Part shown: piece after piece, positions 17,513 through 26,739 of the stretch | Layout of the letters: each line of letters opens with the position of its first letter | How positions within the stretch are numbered: position 1 is the stretch's first letter | NCBI GenBank assembly: GCA_964423675.1 | Contig: CAYRFP010000003.1 | Location: 1 to 64,000, forward strand | Source of the DNA: RUG563 sp964423675 | GTDB taxonomy: Bacteria; Bacillota; Clostridia; Christensenellales; Aristaeellaceae | DNA: 64,000 nucleotides | Direction of reading: 5' to 3' | Translations under genes and position numbers: made by a program | Notes under the pieces: model-generated | The model's database searches: none | Told to the model about the DNA's origin: nothing | The model's input: the letters and a program-made list of their open reading frames with translations, nothing else

Positions 17513-18742
17513 CTATCCCTCCTGCCAATCCTGCTCATTCTGCCTGGCGACCAGGGGCGCGAAACGATAGCGACAGGGCACATCGGCCTGGGGGAAACGG
17601 CGATAGAACACCCGACGAACCCGTTCCATCAGCAGCACACAGGCCTGATCATCAATATGCGGCAGCAGGAAGGCGAAAAGCGAGGGAGACATACGGGTAA
17701 TCACGCCATCCCTGCGCAGGTATTTCATCAGGATTTTCTGTAGCCCATCCATGAGCGTTTCCTGCCGGAGGCTATCCAGGGGCGTGTCCGGATCCCCCAG
17801 CATCACTGCCCCGAAAAACACGGGTTCATCCGAATCCTCCGTATTGCGCATTTGCAGGTTATACATGGCCCGGAACACAGCGTATTCGCATACGGACGCG
17901 CTCTTGCTCTCTGCATCCTCTGCCAGTTCCGCCCGCAACGCGCTTAGATCCAGCGGCAAATCGTGGCCAATATGAAGCAGCCGATTATAGAGCGCCTGCA
18001 TATCGCCGCTGGGCTGCACGCCCAGATAGCGGTAATTCAGCCGCAGCGCATGCTTATATTGCGCCAGCGCGTCCGTCGTATGGCCGGTCTGCGCCAGGGC
18101 GGTCATCAATTCCATATGCAGCCGGTCGTCATAAGCATCCACTCCCAGCGCCGTCCGGCAGACGCGGATCACCTGCTCAGCGTTTTTCTGCTGCTTCAGC
18201 GCATCCAGATAGGCGTAAACCGAATCCATATACTGGCTGTGCAGGGCGATGCTCCGGGAGAGAATCAGTTCATCCCCTTCACTTGGGAGAAACAGATCGC
18301 CAGCATACAGCTCCAACAGCTTCTCCTGCTGCGCTGCGCGCTCCGGGCTTTCCGGGTTTTCCTCTAATTGCTCCAGCAACGCTTCCAGCTCATAAACGTC
18401 CACCGTCATCCCCGGCAGCGGCACGAAGCGATAAGCCCCCCGATCCGCCACGATACATCGGCCTAGGCCAGGGCTGCTGCTCTCCAGCAGCTGGCGCAGC
18501 CGGCTGACCAGCGTTTTCAGCGCGTTTTCGGGATTGATGACGTTTTCCTCATCCCACAAAATGCTCAGCAGCCGGCTATTATGCACCGGCTCGCCATGAT
18601 GCAAAATTAAATGCTGAAGCAGCCGCGCCCCTTTGCGGGAACGGGCCCCCGGCGTTGCGGAAATTTTCCCATTCACGTAAACGACGAAGCTGTTCAGCAT
18701 CTGAATGCGAATGACGTCTGACAAAGCGGTTCCCCCTTTCAC
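17513..18742 (-). CDS. SARP/BTAD-family transcriptional regulator
   Basis: About 409 residues. The N-terminal about 100 residues are an OmpR/SARP-type winged-helix DNA-binding domain (SRKGARLLQHLILHHGEPV, ENALKTLVSRLRQLLE, RGAYRFVP), followed by a bacterial transcriptional activation domain of helical repeats (about 105-255, DDRLHMELMTALAQTGHTTDALAQY). The C-terminal about 140 residues are unassigned; they resemble a degenerate GGDEF-like fold. I place the start at GTG 18742, which has GGAGG eight bases upstream; GTG 18751 or TTG 18724 are alternatives. The gene ends in TAG. It sits directly upstream of the adhesin operon on the same strand and is the obvious candidate activator. The signal is unknown. 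Confidence 0.85.
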   Translation of the reverse strand: MKGGTALSDVIRIQMLNSFVVYVNGKISATPGARSRKGARLLQHLILHHGEPVHNSRLLSILWDEENVINPENALKTLVSRLRQLLESSSPGLGRCIVADRGAYRFVPLPGMTVDVYELEALLEQLEENPESPERAAQQEKLLELYAGDLFLPSEGDELILSRSIALHSQYMDSVYAYLDALKQQKNAEQVIRVCRTALGVDAYDDRLHMELMTALAQTGHTTDALAQYKHALRLNYRYLGVQPSGDMQALYNRLLHIGHDLPLDLSALRAELAEDAESKSASVCEYAVFRAMYNLQMRNTEDSDEPVFFGAVMLGDPDTPLDSLRQETLMDGLQKILMKYLRRDGVITRMSPSLFAFLLPHIDDQACVLLMERVRRVFYRRFPQADVPCRYRFAPLVARQNEQDWQEG

Positions 18743-19261
18743 TGGACGCACCTCCGGCGCATAAAACGCGCCTGAACGAATTGCTTGGAGGGGCCGTTTC
18801 CGGCAATCAATTTGTTGAGCAGGATTGCTTTTTCCACGCAGTGTCGGGACAGTCGTGAAAAAAGGTAACCCCCCATTCTGTAATTATATGTATTTTTAGA
18901 AGCCTCATTCTCTGAACCTGTGCCGCTATGGAAGCCATAGCAGCTGGCGGTGGGCGAAGCTTCTCTCTTTTTCGCCCGGAAACCTACACCATTCGGCTGC
19001 ATTTTGCAACCCCGCAAACGTAGCACAAGGGAAACCAATTGCGGCGGACGACTATGTGACAATGCGAGCAATTCAGCGCTCATTATTGTCGTTTTATTAT
19101 AAACCATATTTCCGTTTTTTTCAAGAAAAATGTTTTGCTGTTTTTATAGGTTTCATGGCAAAATTCGTGCAAAATTCAGCCAGAAATAACTGATTATTTT
19201 TATGGCTTATAGGGTTATTAAAATTCCTCATGAAGTCCGCACTGCCAGCCACCATTTTCAG
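18743..19261. other. Long untranslated region upstream of the SARP gene
   Basis: I see no convincing gene in this 519-base stretch. A hairpin at 18922-18944 (GCTATGG/CCATAGC with a 3-base loop, extendable to 10 pairs) and GC-rich 18940-19050 suggest a structured leader for the SARP gene, while 19080-19210 is very AT-rich and could hold its promoter. An ORF of 122 codons on the minus strand through 18739-19107 has no ribosome binding site or recognisable domain. Confidence 0.4.
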
Positions 19262-19295
19262 AAAAAAGGAAGGCGCCATTCCAGGATCCTTCCTT
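19262..19295 (-). terminator. Terminator of first sugar transporter operon
   Basis: Arms AAGGAAGG (19266-19273) and CCTTCCTT (19288-19295) form a stem followed on the minus strand by a T6 run, just after the LplC-type permease stop codon. Confidence 0.75.
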
Positions 19296-19330
19296 CTTAT
19301 AGGCTATTTTACTTTTTGTTTTCGCAGTTC

Positions 19331-20233
19331 TTAGCCCTTGACGCTGCCCACCACGATGCCCTTGATATAATACTTCTGCAGGAACGGATAGAAGCACATA
19401 ATAGGCAGGGCGGCCAGGAAGATCTGGGCGGCCTCAATGGTCTTTTCGCTGGTCTGAGCCATACGCTTGAGCTGTTCGGGGGTCATCTGCATTTCCACGG
19501 TGTTTTTGGTCTCCATCAGGAGGGTGGCCAGATAGGTCTGCAAGGGATACTTATCCGGCGTGTTCATATACAGATAGCCGTCCATCCAGCAGTTCCAATT
19601 GGCCACGGAGGCAAAGAGAATAATCGTGGCCAGAGAAGGCAGCGACATGGGCAGATACAGGCTGAACAGAATTCTAAACTGGCCGGAGCCGTCGATCACT
19701 GCCGCCTCCTCAATCTCGCCCGGAATGCCACGGAAGAAATTCATCATCATCACCATGTAGCCAATGTTCATGGCGCCAGGCAGCGTCAGCGCCCAGATGG
19801 TGTTAATCAACTTCAGCTTGCTGATCACGATATAGGATGGGATCATGCCGCCGCCAAAGAACATGGTGAAGATAAAGAAGGCGGAGAAAAAGCCCCGGGA
19901 ATGGAACCGGCTCTTGGGCTTGGACAGAGCATACGCCGTGAGTACTACCAGCAGCACATTCACCGGCACGCCGATGCCAACCCGCATCAGCGTCACCTTC
20001 AAAGACCGCCAGAACCGGCTGTCTTCCATCACGTATCGATACGCCTCAATATTAAACCCACGGGGGAGGATGCCCACATTGCCTGCCACTGCCTCAATCT
20101 TCTTGGACAGCGACAGGGCGATCAGATGCATCACGGGGATAAAGCAAATCACAATCAGCAGACAAAGAAGGAAACCGTTGATGATATTAAACGTGGGGAT
20201 CCGCTTTCTTCTGTGCTTGGCTTGTCCCTGCAT
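19331..20233 (-). CDS. Carbohydrate ABC transporter permease, LplC type
   Basis: A 300-residue inner-membrane permease of the LplC/YtcP branch of sugar importers, with six hydrophobic segments. The ATPase-contact loop is EEAAVIDGSGQFRILFSLYLP, matching the EAA---DG motif. It ends KYYIKGIVVGSVKG, typical of the family. The start at 20233 follows GAAAGGAGGAAACAA; an upstream 42-codon extension in frame has no site. It is the third gene of binding protein - LplB - LplC and forms a heterodimer with the protein encoded at 20251-21189. Substrate: a complex sugar or oligosaccharide, not determinable from sequence. Confidence 0.9.
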   Translation of the reverse strand: MQGQAKHRRKRIPTFNIINGFLLCLLIVICFIPVMHLIALSLSKKIEAVAGNVGILPRGFNIEAYRYVMEDSRFWRSLKVTLMRVGIGVPVNVLLVVLTAYALSKPKSRFHSRGFFSAFFIFTMFFGGGMIPSYIVISKLKLINTIWALTLPGAMNIGYMVMMMNFFRGIPGEIEEAAVIDGSGQFRILFSLYLPMSLPSLATIILFASVANWNCWMDGYLYMNTPDKYPLQTYLATLLMETKNTVEMQMTPEQLKRMAQTSEKTIEAAQIFLAALPIMCFYPFLQKYYIKGIVVGSVKG

Positions 20234-20250
20234 ATTTGTTTCCTCCTTTC

Positions 20251-21189
20251 TCAGAATACCCGGTAATCCAGGCATTTGCCGATGATGTAATGGGAAATCA
20301 GGGTCAGGATCGTGGAAACTGCCGAGCGCATCAGGCCCATCGCCGAGGACAGCGACCACTTATGGTCGATCAGACCCATGCGATAAACGAAGGTGTCGAT
20401 TACGTCGGAGCTTTCATAAACCATGGGGTTATACAGAAGCAGGATCTGGTCTCCCCCAGCGCTGAGCACAGAGCCCGGCGACAGAATCAGCATCATCACC
20501 ACGATGGGCCGGATGGTGGGCAGGGTAATATGCCAGGTCTGCTGCCAGCGGGTGGCGCCATCCAGCGCGGCGGATTCATGCAATGCCGGATCCACATTGG
20601 TAATGGCGGCCAGGAAGATAATCATGTTATAGCCCATGCCCTTCCACACATCGGACACCACCAGAATAATCGGGAACCAGAAATTGCTGCCCAGGAACAT
20701 GATCGGCTCTATCCCGAGCCCGGAAAGCACATGATTGACCATGCCGTCCAGCTCAAAAAGATTGCGCAAAATGCCGCCCACCACAGCCCAGGACAGGAAG
20801 AATGGCAGGAAAAACACGGTCTGCGCCGTGCGCTTAAACTTATTATTGATTACCTCGTTCAGCTGCAGCGCGATAATCAGCGGGCAAACCAGCCCCAGCG
20901 CCATTTTCCAAACGGAGATGGTCAGCGTATTGCCCACCACGCTCCAGAACCGGGGCAGCATGAACATATCCTTGAAATTTTGCAGGCCCACCCAGGGCGA
21001 GCCGCTGAAGGACCGCAGAGGCGAAAAATTCTGAAACGCCATCACAATGCCAAACATCGGCAAATAGGCAAAGACGAAGGTAAACACCATCCCGGGAATA
21101 AGCATCGTGATAAAGGGAAGATCCTGAAAAAAGTATTTCCTTCTTTTTTTAGCAGCCGGGCTCAACGGCCGCGTTACGGCATTTGGCAT
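20251..21189 (-). CDS. Carbohydrate ABC transporter permease, LplB type
   Basis: A 312-residue permease of the LplB/YtcO branch, with six predicted membrane segments and the coupling loop ESAALDGATRWQQTWHITLP. The N-terminal basic stretch KKRRKYFFQ and the GLQNFKDMF segment are usual for the family. It lies 17 bases upstream of its LplC partner and 166 bases downstream of the binding-protein gene, with a strong hairpin between. No ATPase gene is in the cluster. Confidence 0.9.
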   Translation of the reverse strand: MPNAVTRPLSPAAKKRRKYFFQDLPFITMLIPGMVFTFVFAYLPMFGIVMAFQNFSPLRSFSGSPWVGLQNFKDMFMLPRFWSVVGNTLTISVWKMALGLVCPLIIALQLNEVINNKFKRTAQTVFFLPFFLSWAVVGGILRNLFELDGMVNHVLSGLGIEPIMFLGSNFWFPIILVVSDVWKGMGYNMIIFLAAITNVDPALHESAALDGATRWQQTWHITLPTIRPIVVMMLILSPGSVLSAGGDQILLLYNPMVYESSDVIDTFVYRMGLIDHKWSLSSAMGLMRSAVSTILTLISHYIIGKCLDYRVF

Positions 21190-21278
21190 TGCGTCACGCC
21201 CCTTTTTTCTGTGTTAATCCGGCCACCCAGGCTTGTTTTTCTGTGGCCGGGAAAAGATCATCCTTGGATAATGGGAAA

Positions 21279-21307
21279 GGAAGCAGCGGCCGAAAGCCGC
21301 CGCTTCC
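21279..21307 (-). terminator. Intra-operon hairpin after the binding-protein gene
   Basis: Arms GGAAGC-A-GCGGC and GCCGC-C-GCTTCC with a CGAAA loop. Weak T content follows on the minus strand. It probably reduces permease expression relative to the binding protein. Confidence 0.55.
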
Positions 21308-21355
21308 TTTCTCGCTTGAGGGTATGCAGCAGAGGGGGAAAGCCCCTCGCATGAT

Positions 21356-23005
21356 TTACTGGGTGATGGAGCGATACTGCTCGTTAATTTCCAGCTTAAT
21401 CTGCTCGCCGCCCAGCTGGTTATACTGATCCTTGAAGCTCTGCCAATCGGCTTCGGTCTTCTGGCCCAGGATATACTGGATGATGAACTGGCTGGTCAGA
21501 TCGCTGAGGGTAGAGGAGGCGCGGGATTCGGCGGCGGTGGTGGGGCCATAGTAATAGCCGATTTCATAATGGCCGGTCTCCCGGGCGCGCAGGCCCACGG
21601 CGATACCCATATCCTTGGTCAGGCGGCTCTTATACTGGCCCCAGGAATTGACCAGGTTGTCCGATTCGATACCGTTGGTGAACCAGTCTTCCATGTAGCC
21701 GTAGAGTTCGCGTTCGTAATCCGTGGTGAGCAGGTTGGTATCCTTGGCATCCCAGGCAGCCCAGACATTCTCGCGGATGCGGGCCCAGGGCGTGGGATAA
21801 TACATGTAAACGGGGAGCCAGAAGGGCGTGGCGCCATTAGCGGCCAGATCGCGGCCCTGGAAGAAGTCCTTATTCTCGGTGGAGTTGCCGGACTGGGCCA
21901 GGGTCAGGTTCAGAATCTTAATGCAGGCTTCCTCCGCGCCCTTGGGAGCGTCCTTGGTAACCACATTGAAGAACTGCAGGCTCGCCTGGCTCATGGCGGG
22001 CTTCGCGCCCAGATCCGCCAGATCGATTTCCGCCCATTCGGCGTTGGGGTTGGCTTCCTTGTTCAGGTTCAGCGGCCAAGCGGCGATATAATAGGTGCCG
22101 AAGGTGGCGCCCACCTGATCGGAGGTCACGCGGGAAACGAAGGTGTCGCTGTTCCAGGTGGCAAAGTCGGTAGCGATGGCGCCGTTTTCATAGAGATACC
22201 GCAGACCATTGAGCGCATCCACGGTTTCGTCCAGCAGCAGGCCGTTCATCAATTCGCCGTCCCGCATCACCCAGCGGTTGGGATAGGAGCCATAGGCCTG
22301 GAAATAGGCGTTGAAGGCAAAGTTGCTGCCCAGCACGCCAGAGGTGGTGCCGATACCAGCGGTTTCCTTGCCGCCGTTCACTTCTTTGCCATGCTTGGCC
22401 AGGGCGATGAGCATTTCGTTCACTTCGTCCATGTTGGTGGGAACGACCATGTTCATTTCTTCCAGCCAATCCTGGCGATAATACAGGCCAGCCACGCCTT
22501 CAGCGGGGTCCAGCACGGCGGGGATGCCGTAAATCTTGCCATCCTTGGAGGCATACTTCAGCGCATCCGCGCCCAGGGTTTCCATGGTCATGCGCAGATC
22601 ATCGCTGGCCCACTTGTCATAGGCATCGGTCAGATCCCGCAGATAGCCCGCATCCAGGAATTCGAAGAAGTCTTCGCTGCCCAGCATCAGCACGTCCGGG
22701 ATATCGCCGGAGGAGAGCTGCATGGCCAAGCGCTCATTAAACTGATCATCCGGAACCATCCAGACAAAGTTCAGCTCGATGTTGAAATCCTTCAGCACAT
22801 CTACCAGCGCGTTGGTCTCGGGGGTGGTTCCCTCTTTCAGCGAAGAGTCCGGGCCCCAGCCGGTTACCACGTCCAGCTTCACGGTTTCTTCGAAGGGCTC
22901 GATCCAGAAGGGATTGTACTGGGTTTCTTCCGCGCCAGCGAAGCTGCAAACGGACAGCAGCATGATCGCGGCCAGCAGCAGGGCAACGAGTCTGGACTTT
23001 TTCAT
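21356..23005 (-). CDS. Extracellular sugar-binding protein, LplA type
   Basis: A 549-residue secreted binding protein of the family-1 LplA group. The signal peptide is MKKSRLVALLLAAIMLLSVCSFAGA, with a Cys at residue 20 that could be lipidated. The mature part has the family's layout: an N-terminal lobe with DVVTGWGPDSS, a GDIPDVLMLGS stretch, and a central YYRQDWLEEMNM segment that in this family follows a calcium- or sugar-facing loop. It is preceded by a consensus sigma-A promoter and heads the transporter operon; the YesMN-type two-component genes lie immediately upstream and are its likely controllers. Confidence 0.88.
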   Translation of the reverse strand: MKKSRLVALLLAAIMLLSVCSFAGAEETQYNPFWIEPFEETVKLDVVTGWGPDSSLKEGTTPETNALVDVLKDFNIELNFVWMVPDDQFNERLAMQLSSGDIPDVLMLGSEDFFEFLDAGYLRDLTDAYDKWASDDLRMTMETLGADALKYASKDGKIYGIPAVLDPAEGVAGLYYRQDWLEEMNMVVPTNMDEVNEMLIALAKHGKEVNGGKETAGIGTTSGVLGSNFAFNAYFQAYGSYPNRWVMRDGELMNGLLLDETVDALNGLRYLYENGAIATDFATWNSDTFVSRVTSDQVGATFGTYYIAAWPLNLNKEANPNAEWAEIDLADLGAKPAMSQASLQFFNVVTKDAPKGAEEACIKILNLTLAQSGNSTENKDFFQGRDLAANGATPFWLPVYMYYPTPWARIRENVWAAWDAKDTNLLTTDYERELYGYMEDWFTNGIESDNLVNSWGQYKSRLTKDMGIAVGLRARETGHYEIGYYYGPTTAAESRASSTLSDLTSQFIIQYILGQKTEADWQSFKDQYNQLGGEQIKLEINEQYRSITQ

Positions 23006-23063
23006 ACGGGCACTCTCCTCACTTTGTTTTTAGCACAAGAGCCTGTGCTTATTTTATGCCATG

Positions 23064-23092
23064 ATTATAACGGAATAATTCCTCCCTTTCAA
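23064..23092 (-). promoter_or_regulatory. Predicted sigma-A promoter of first sugar transporter operon
   Basis: Minus-strand TTGAAA (23087-23092) and TATAAT (23064-23069) with a 17-base spacer. A 6-bp hairpin (AGCACA/TGTGCT, 23033-23050) lies in the leader. Confidence 0.75.
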
Positions 23093-23124
23093 TCCATTTT
23101 GTTTTACAACGAATCCCATTTTCT

Positions 23125-24726
23125 TTACTTCGTTTCAGCATTTTGCATATCCAGGCCATTTTCTTCGAAAAATTGCCGGGGAGTTTTGCCGGTATTTCGC
23201 TTAAAAAAGAGGATGAAAGCCGAGGATGAAGCAAAGCCGGTGCGCTCGGCCACGTTCTTTACCATCTCCCCGGAAAGCACCAATGCTTTAGCGTGGCGCA
23301 GCTTGGCTTCATCGATCTGTTCGGAAAGCTTATGGCCGGTGCTAAGCCGATAGAGCCGGGAAAGATAGGAGGGATTAAACCCCATTACCCGGGCCAGCTC
23401 CGACAGAGACAGATTATAATCCTCGATATGCTCATCGATATAGCGATTGATTCGGTTGATAATATCCTGGGTGGTATGCGCCTCGTTTTCCGTGCGCATG
23501 CCGCAAATTTCCCCGCAAAGCATTGCAAGGCGGCCATGAAGAGAGGCAGAAGCCGCCGCGCCGTTATGGAGATACGCATCCAGCAGGTCTGAAACCGGCA
23601 TGCCAAAGCGCTCGCCCAGATCATGCTCCCGCAAAAAATCCAGCAACACTGAAAACAGCGCGATCGCCTGATCTGACCGCAGCGTCTTGGGTCCTTCCTG
23701 CTCAAACAGCACCTGGCATGCCTGGGGCGTGCCGGAATAGAGGGCGCTGTTGAGCTGCTGCAAAAAGGCGGAAAAGCGTACTGCATCAGGCCGGACGCTC
23801 TGTCCCCTGGCCAGGAGCAGGGCAGAATAATTCTCCTCGCTGGCCATCACCAGCCGCGCCCCATCCCAGGCCAGCATTTCATAGATGCTGTTCAGCCGCT
23901 GATACTGCCCCACGATCTGCTCCGCCGCAGCCGCCTTGCCTACCACCAGGCTCACCGCCGCCTGATACGCATCCGCCCGCTGCTGAATGGATTCAAACAG
24001 GGCATACACATAGCTGCCCATTTCCGCTTCATCCATGATTTCCTTGGCCTGTACCAGCCAAACCAGCGTATCCCGCTCAGGCATCAGCGCCTCAAAGGCC
24101 AGTCCCGGCGCCTGGGACGCAATGAAATCGCTGATCAGCCGCAGGCTCTTGGCGCTGTCTGCCTTGCCGGGCAGGGCGCATTTGCCCAGCACCATGACCA
24201 TCGCCCGCTGCCCATCCAGGGAAAATTGCAGCCGCGGCAATTCCGAGGCCATCTCCTGCCAGGAACGGCCGCCCCGAAGCGTGCTTTCCAGCGCAGCCTG
24301 GCGCAGGAAGGCCAGCATTTTATGCTGCTCGTTTTCCGCCTGCGTTTCCGCCTCGCACTGCTGAAGCTCCTGATCAATTTTACCCAACACCACCTCATCG
24401 CCCTCGGTCTTGAGCAGATACCCCCGATACACGGATGAACTGCTGGCCCGATGGAGATAATCAAAATCATCAAACCCGCTGAGAAACACGAAATGTATCT
24501 GCGGCCAAAGCTTTTCCGTTTTTTCCGCCAGCGCAATGCCATCCAGATCCGGCATGCTGATATCTGAAAGCACCACGTCCACCCAATTATTTTGCAGAAT
24601 GGACAGGGCATGAACGCCGGAAAATGCCTTGAGTACGATCACGCTGTCCCCATAGCGCTGTTCAAACTGTGCGGCCAGGCCCTCCACAATATTAGGCTCG
24701 TCATCCACGATCAGAAGCGTCCGCAT
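23125..24726 (-). CDS. YesN-type response regulator with AraC DNA-binding domain
   Basis: A 533-residue response regulator. Residues 1-125 are a receiver domain (LLIVDDEP acidic pair, phospho-acceptor Asp in VVLSDISMPDLDG, Lys in LLKTE). About 130-420 are a helical linker of unknown function. The last about 100 residues are an AraC/XylS double helix-turn-helix (LSLSELARVMGFNPSYLSRLYR and NVAERTGFASSSAFILFFKRNTGKTPRQF). Its start overlaps the 3' end of the kinase gene by 26 bases, so they are translationally coupled. It probably activates the adjacent sugar transporter and perhaps the divergent catabolic operon. Confidence 0.9.
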   Translation of the reverse strand: MRTLLIVDDEPNIVEGLAAQFEQRYGDSVIVLKAFSGVHALSILQNNWVDVVLSDISMPDLDGIALAEKTEKLWPQIHFVFLSGFDDFDYLHRASSSSVYRGYLLKTEGDEVVLGKIDQELQQCEAETQAENEQHKMLAFLRQAALESTLRGGRSWQEMASELPRLQFSLDGQRAMVMVLGKCALPGKADSAKSLRLISDFIASQAPGLAFEALMPERDTLVWLVQAKEIMDEAEMGSYVYALFESIQQRADAYQAAVSLVVGKAAAAEQIVGQYQRLNSIYEMLAWDGARLVMASEENYSALLLARGQSVRPDAVRFSAFLQQLNSALYSGTPQACQVLFEQEGPKTLRSDQAIALFSVLLDFLREHDLGERFGMPVSDLLDAYLHNGAAASASLHGRLAMLCGEICGMRTENEAHTTQDIINRINRYIDEHIEDYNLSLSELARVMGFNPSYLSRLYRLSTGHKLSEQIDEAKLRHAKALVLSGEMVKNVAERTGFASSSAFILFFKRNTGKTPRQFFEENGLDMQNAETK

Positions 24727-26506
24727 TATTTTTCCCCTCCGTTTCTTCCGTCCCTGCTGTGCTGGGCAGCGTCAGCGCCGCGCAAAAGCCGCCCAGGCTG
24801 CCCCGGGAAATAGTCAAATCGCCGCCCAGCAATGCCATACGGCTTTTCACATTTTTCAGCGCCGTGATTTTTCCGCCCGCCGGAGGCGCGGAAAGATACG
24901 CCGTAAGCGCAGCCAATTCCTCATCCGAGCATTCCCCGTTGTTTTCCACCAGAATAATCCGCTTTTCCCCGTCCCGGCAGAATTGCAGCTGGATTTTGCC
25001 CGCAGTCATTTTCTCCACTCCGTGATAATACGCATTTTCAAACAGCGGCTGCAGCACGAACCGGGGCACAATCAGATGCTTATAATCCTCCGGCAGCGGC
25101 TGCAAATTCACCTCAATCCGGTTCCCAAAGCGAATGGACTGGATATCGGTGTAATCCACAATGTTTTTATATTCCATTTCCAATGGCACTTCGTTTTGGT
25201 CGCTGCGGGTGATATATCGGTAATAGGAACTAAGCCGACTGCTCATTTCCGCCACGCCCTCATTATCCTCCATCTTGGCCATGCGATAAAGATGATAAAA
25301 GCAGTTGTAGAGAAAATGAGGGTTCACCTGGGCCTGAAGATATTTGATCTCTGCCTGATAAATCAGCACCTTGTTTTTATAAGATTGCTCCAGGGCAGAT
25401 TGCAGCTTGCCGCTCACATCCTGAAATACTTCATAGAGAAAATCCATATCATTGCTGGGGGTATCGGAAATTCGCAGAACCCCTTCCTTGGCCAGTCGCT
25501 CCACCTCCCCGGCAAAGCGATTGATGGGCGCCACGATCATCTTGCGCATCAGATAAAAGAACACGCCCACCTCCAGCAGCAAAAACGCCGTCAGCGCGAT
25601 CTGCCAGACGTTGAACATATCCGTGCTCCGCCGCACCACCTTGGGATCCATATAGCAGCCCACCCACAGCTGCCTCTCGCCCACCCGGGAGAGAATCCGC
25701 AAAGTGTCCTGGCCGTCAATGCGCTGGGTGGTCAGGCTGGTGCCCCCGCCGCCCGCCGCCGTGCCCTGCTCCAAATCTGCCCGAAGAGCGGCGTCCGCAA
25801 AGGCCTGATCGCCCACGGAAAGGAAATAGGCATCCCCATCCCAATCCGCCCCCAGCAGACAGATGCGGCTTTCGCCCGGCAGAATATTGCACCATTGCCC
25901 CAGTATCCGATCAGAGAATTCCAGCAGCAGCACAGCCGCATCCGCAGAATTGGCCTTCTTCACCTGCCCGGCCACCCGCATGGAATCCGATACCATGCAC
26001 AGCTTCCCTTTCGTCACCGCCAGATAATCCAGATCCTCCCGGGCATGATACTGTTCCACAAATGCCAGGTCGCTTTCGTTAAAGGCGGTGAGGCTGCCAT
26101 CGGACATAATCTTGCGCCCGAAAAGCGGGAAATAAATCGTGGCCGATTCCAGAAGCCCGCTGGAATTGCAAAGGGCGTAAGCCGTATCCAGCGTTTCCAC
26201 GGCGAAGGCATAAATATCCCGAAACGCAAAGGACGGCGACACCAGCGACATATACTGCACCGGTGTGCGCCCCATCTGATAATGAATCTGGCTTTCGATG
26301 CGGGAAAGCTCGGTATCCAATTGCTCAGCCAGGGCGGATACCCGGGTGATATATGCGCTTTCCTCTCCCGGAATGGCCGCCCGCCCCATGTATACCGCAA
26401 CCCCCATGCCCACCGCATAAGGAAAAAACACGAACAGCAAAAAAATAACGATCAATCGTCGAGGAAAGGTGAAGCGAAACGCAGCGCCCGATTTGGCCCT
26501 TCTCAT
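24701..26506 (-). CDS. YesM-type sensor histidine kinase
   Basis: A 601-residue membrane kinase. After a basic start (MRRAKSG) a first transmembrane segment (LIVIFLLFVFFPYAVGMGVAV) leads to an extracellular sensor of about 250 residues, a second transmembrane segment (IALTAFLLLEVGVFFYL), a HAMP-like region and the His_kinase domain with QAQVNPHFLYN, where His is the phosphorylated residue. The ATP-binding domain follows (FVLQPLFENAYYHGVEK). The G1/G2 glycine boxes are weak, as in many YesM proteins. I set the start at 26506 behind AAGGAGAAAAAGCC. It is divergent from the GH89-like operon. Confidence 0.9.
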   Translation of the reverse strand: MRRAKSGAAFRFTFPRRLIVIFLLFVFFPYAVGMGVAVYMGRAAIPGEESAYITRVSALAEQLDTELSRIESQIHYQMGRTPVQYMSLVSPSFAFRDIYAFAVETLDTAYALCNSSGLLESATIYFPLFGRKIMSDGSLTAFNESDLAFVEQYHAREDLDYLAVTKGKLCMVSDSMRVAGQVKKANSADAAVLLLEFSDRILGQWCNILPGESRICLLGADWDGDAYFLSVGDQAFADAALRADLEQGTAAGGGGTSLTTQRIDGQDTLRILSRVGERQLWVGCYMDPKVVRRSTDMFNVWQIALTAFLLLEVGVFFYLMRKMIVAPINRFAGEVERLAKEGVLRISDTPSNDMDFLYEVFQDVSGKLQSALEQSYKNKVLIYQAEIKYLQAQVNPHFLYNCFYHLYRMAKMEDNEGVAEMSSRLSSYYRYITRSDQNEVPLEMEYKNIVDYTDIQSIRFGNRIEVNLQPLPEDYKHLIVPRFVLQPLFENAYYHGVEKMTAGKIQLQFCRDGEKRIILVENNGECSDEELAALTAYLSAPPAGGKITALKNVKSRMALLGGDLTISRGSLGGFCAALTLPSTAGTEETEGKNNADASDRG

Positions 26507-26675
26507 GGCTTTTTCTCCTTCCTGAAGCAGAGGGGAAAATTTGTCTTTTTTATCGTCACTCACAAATATACACACTTTTTCTTCCGCTGGCAACCTTTTT
26601 TTGCAATTCGGTGTTTATAAAAAGCGGAGAAGAAAACAAGTAGAAAAATAACAATTGGATGTAAAATTCTATTGA

Positions 26676-26704
26676 TTGAATACACAAAAAGTGCATGATA
26701 TACT
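26676..26704 (+). promoter_or_regulatory. Predicted sigma-A promoter of the amino-sugar operon
   Basis: TTGAAT (26676-26681) and TATACT (26699-26704) with a 17-base spacer, 35 bases before the start codon of the glycosidase gene, in an AT-rich divergent intergenic region. Confidence 0.75.
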
Positions 26705-26739
26705 GAATTTGATCATACTCTGCAAGGAGGCAACCGTAT

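Noticed and set aside
18900..19080. Possible cyclic-di-GMP or other known riboswitch before the SARP gene
   Set aside because: I compared it with remembered consensus elements and found no convincing match; only a single hairpin is clear.
18739..19107. A 122-codon minus-strand frame upstream of the SARP gene
   Set aside because: No ribosome binding site, no family likeness, crosses a strong hairpin and overlaps the SARP start region.
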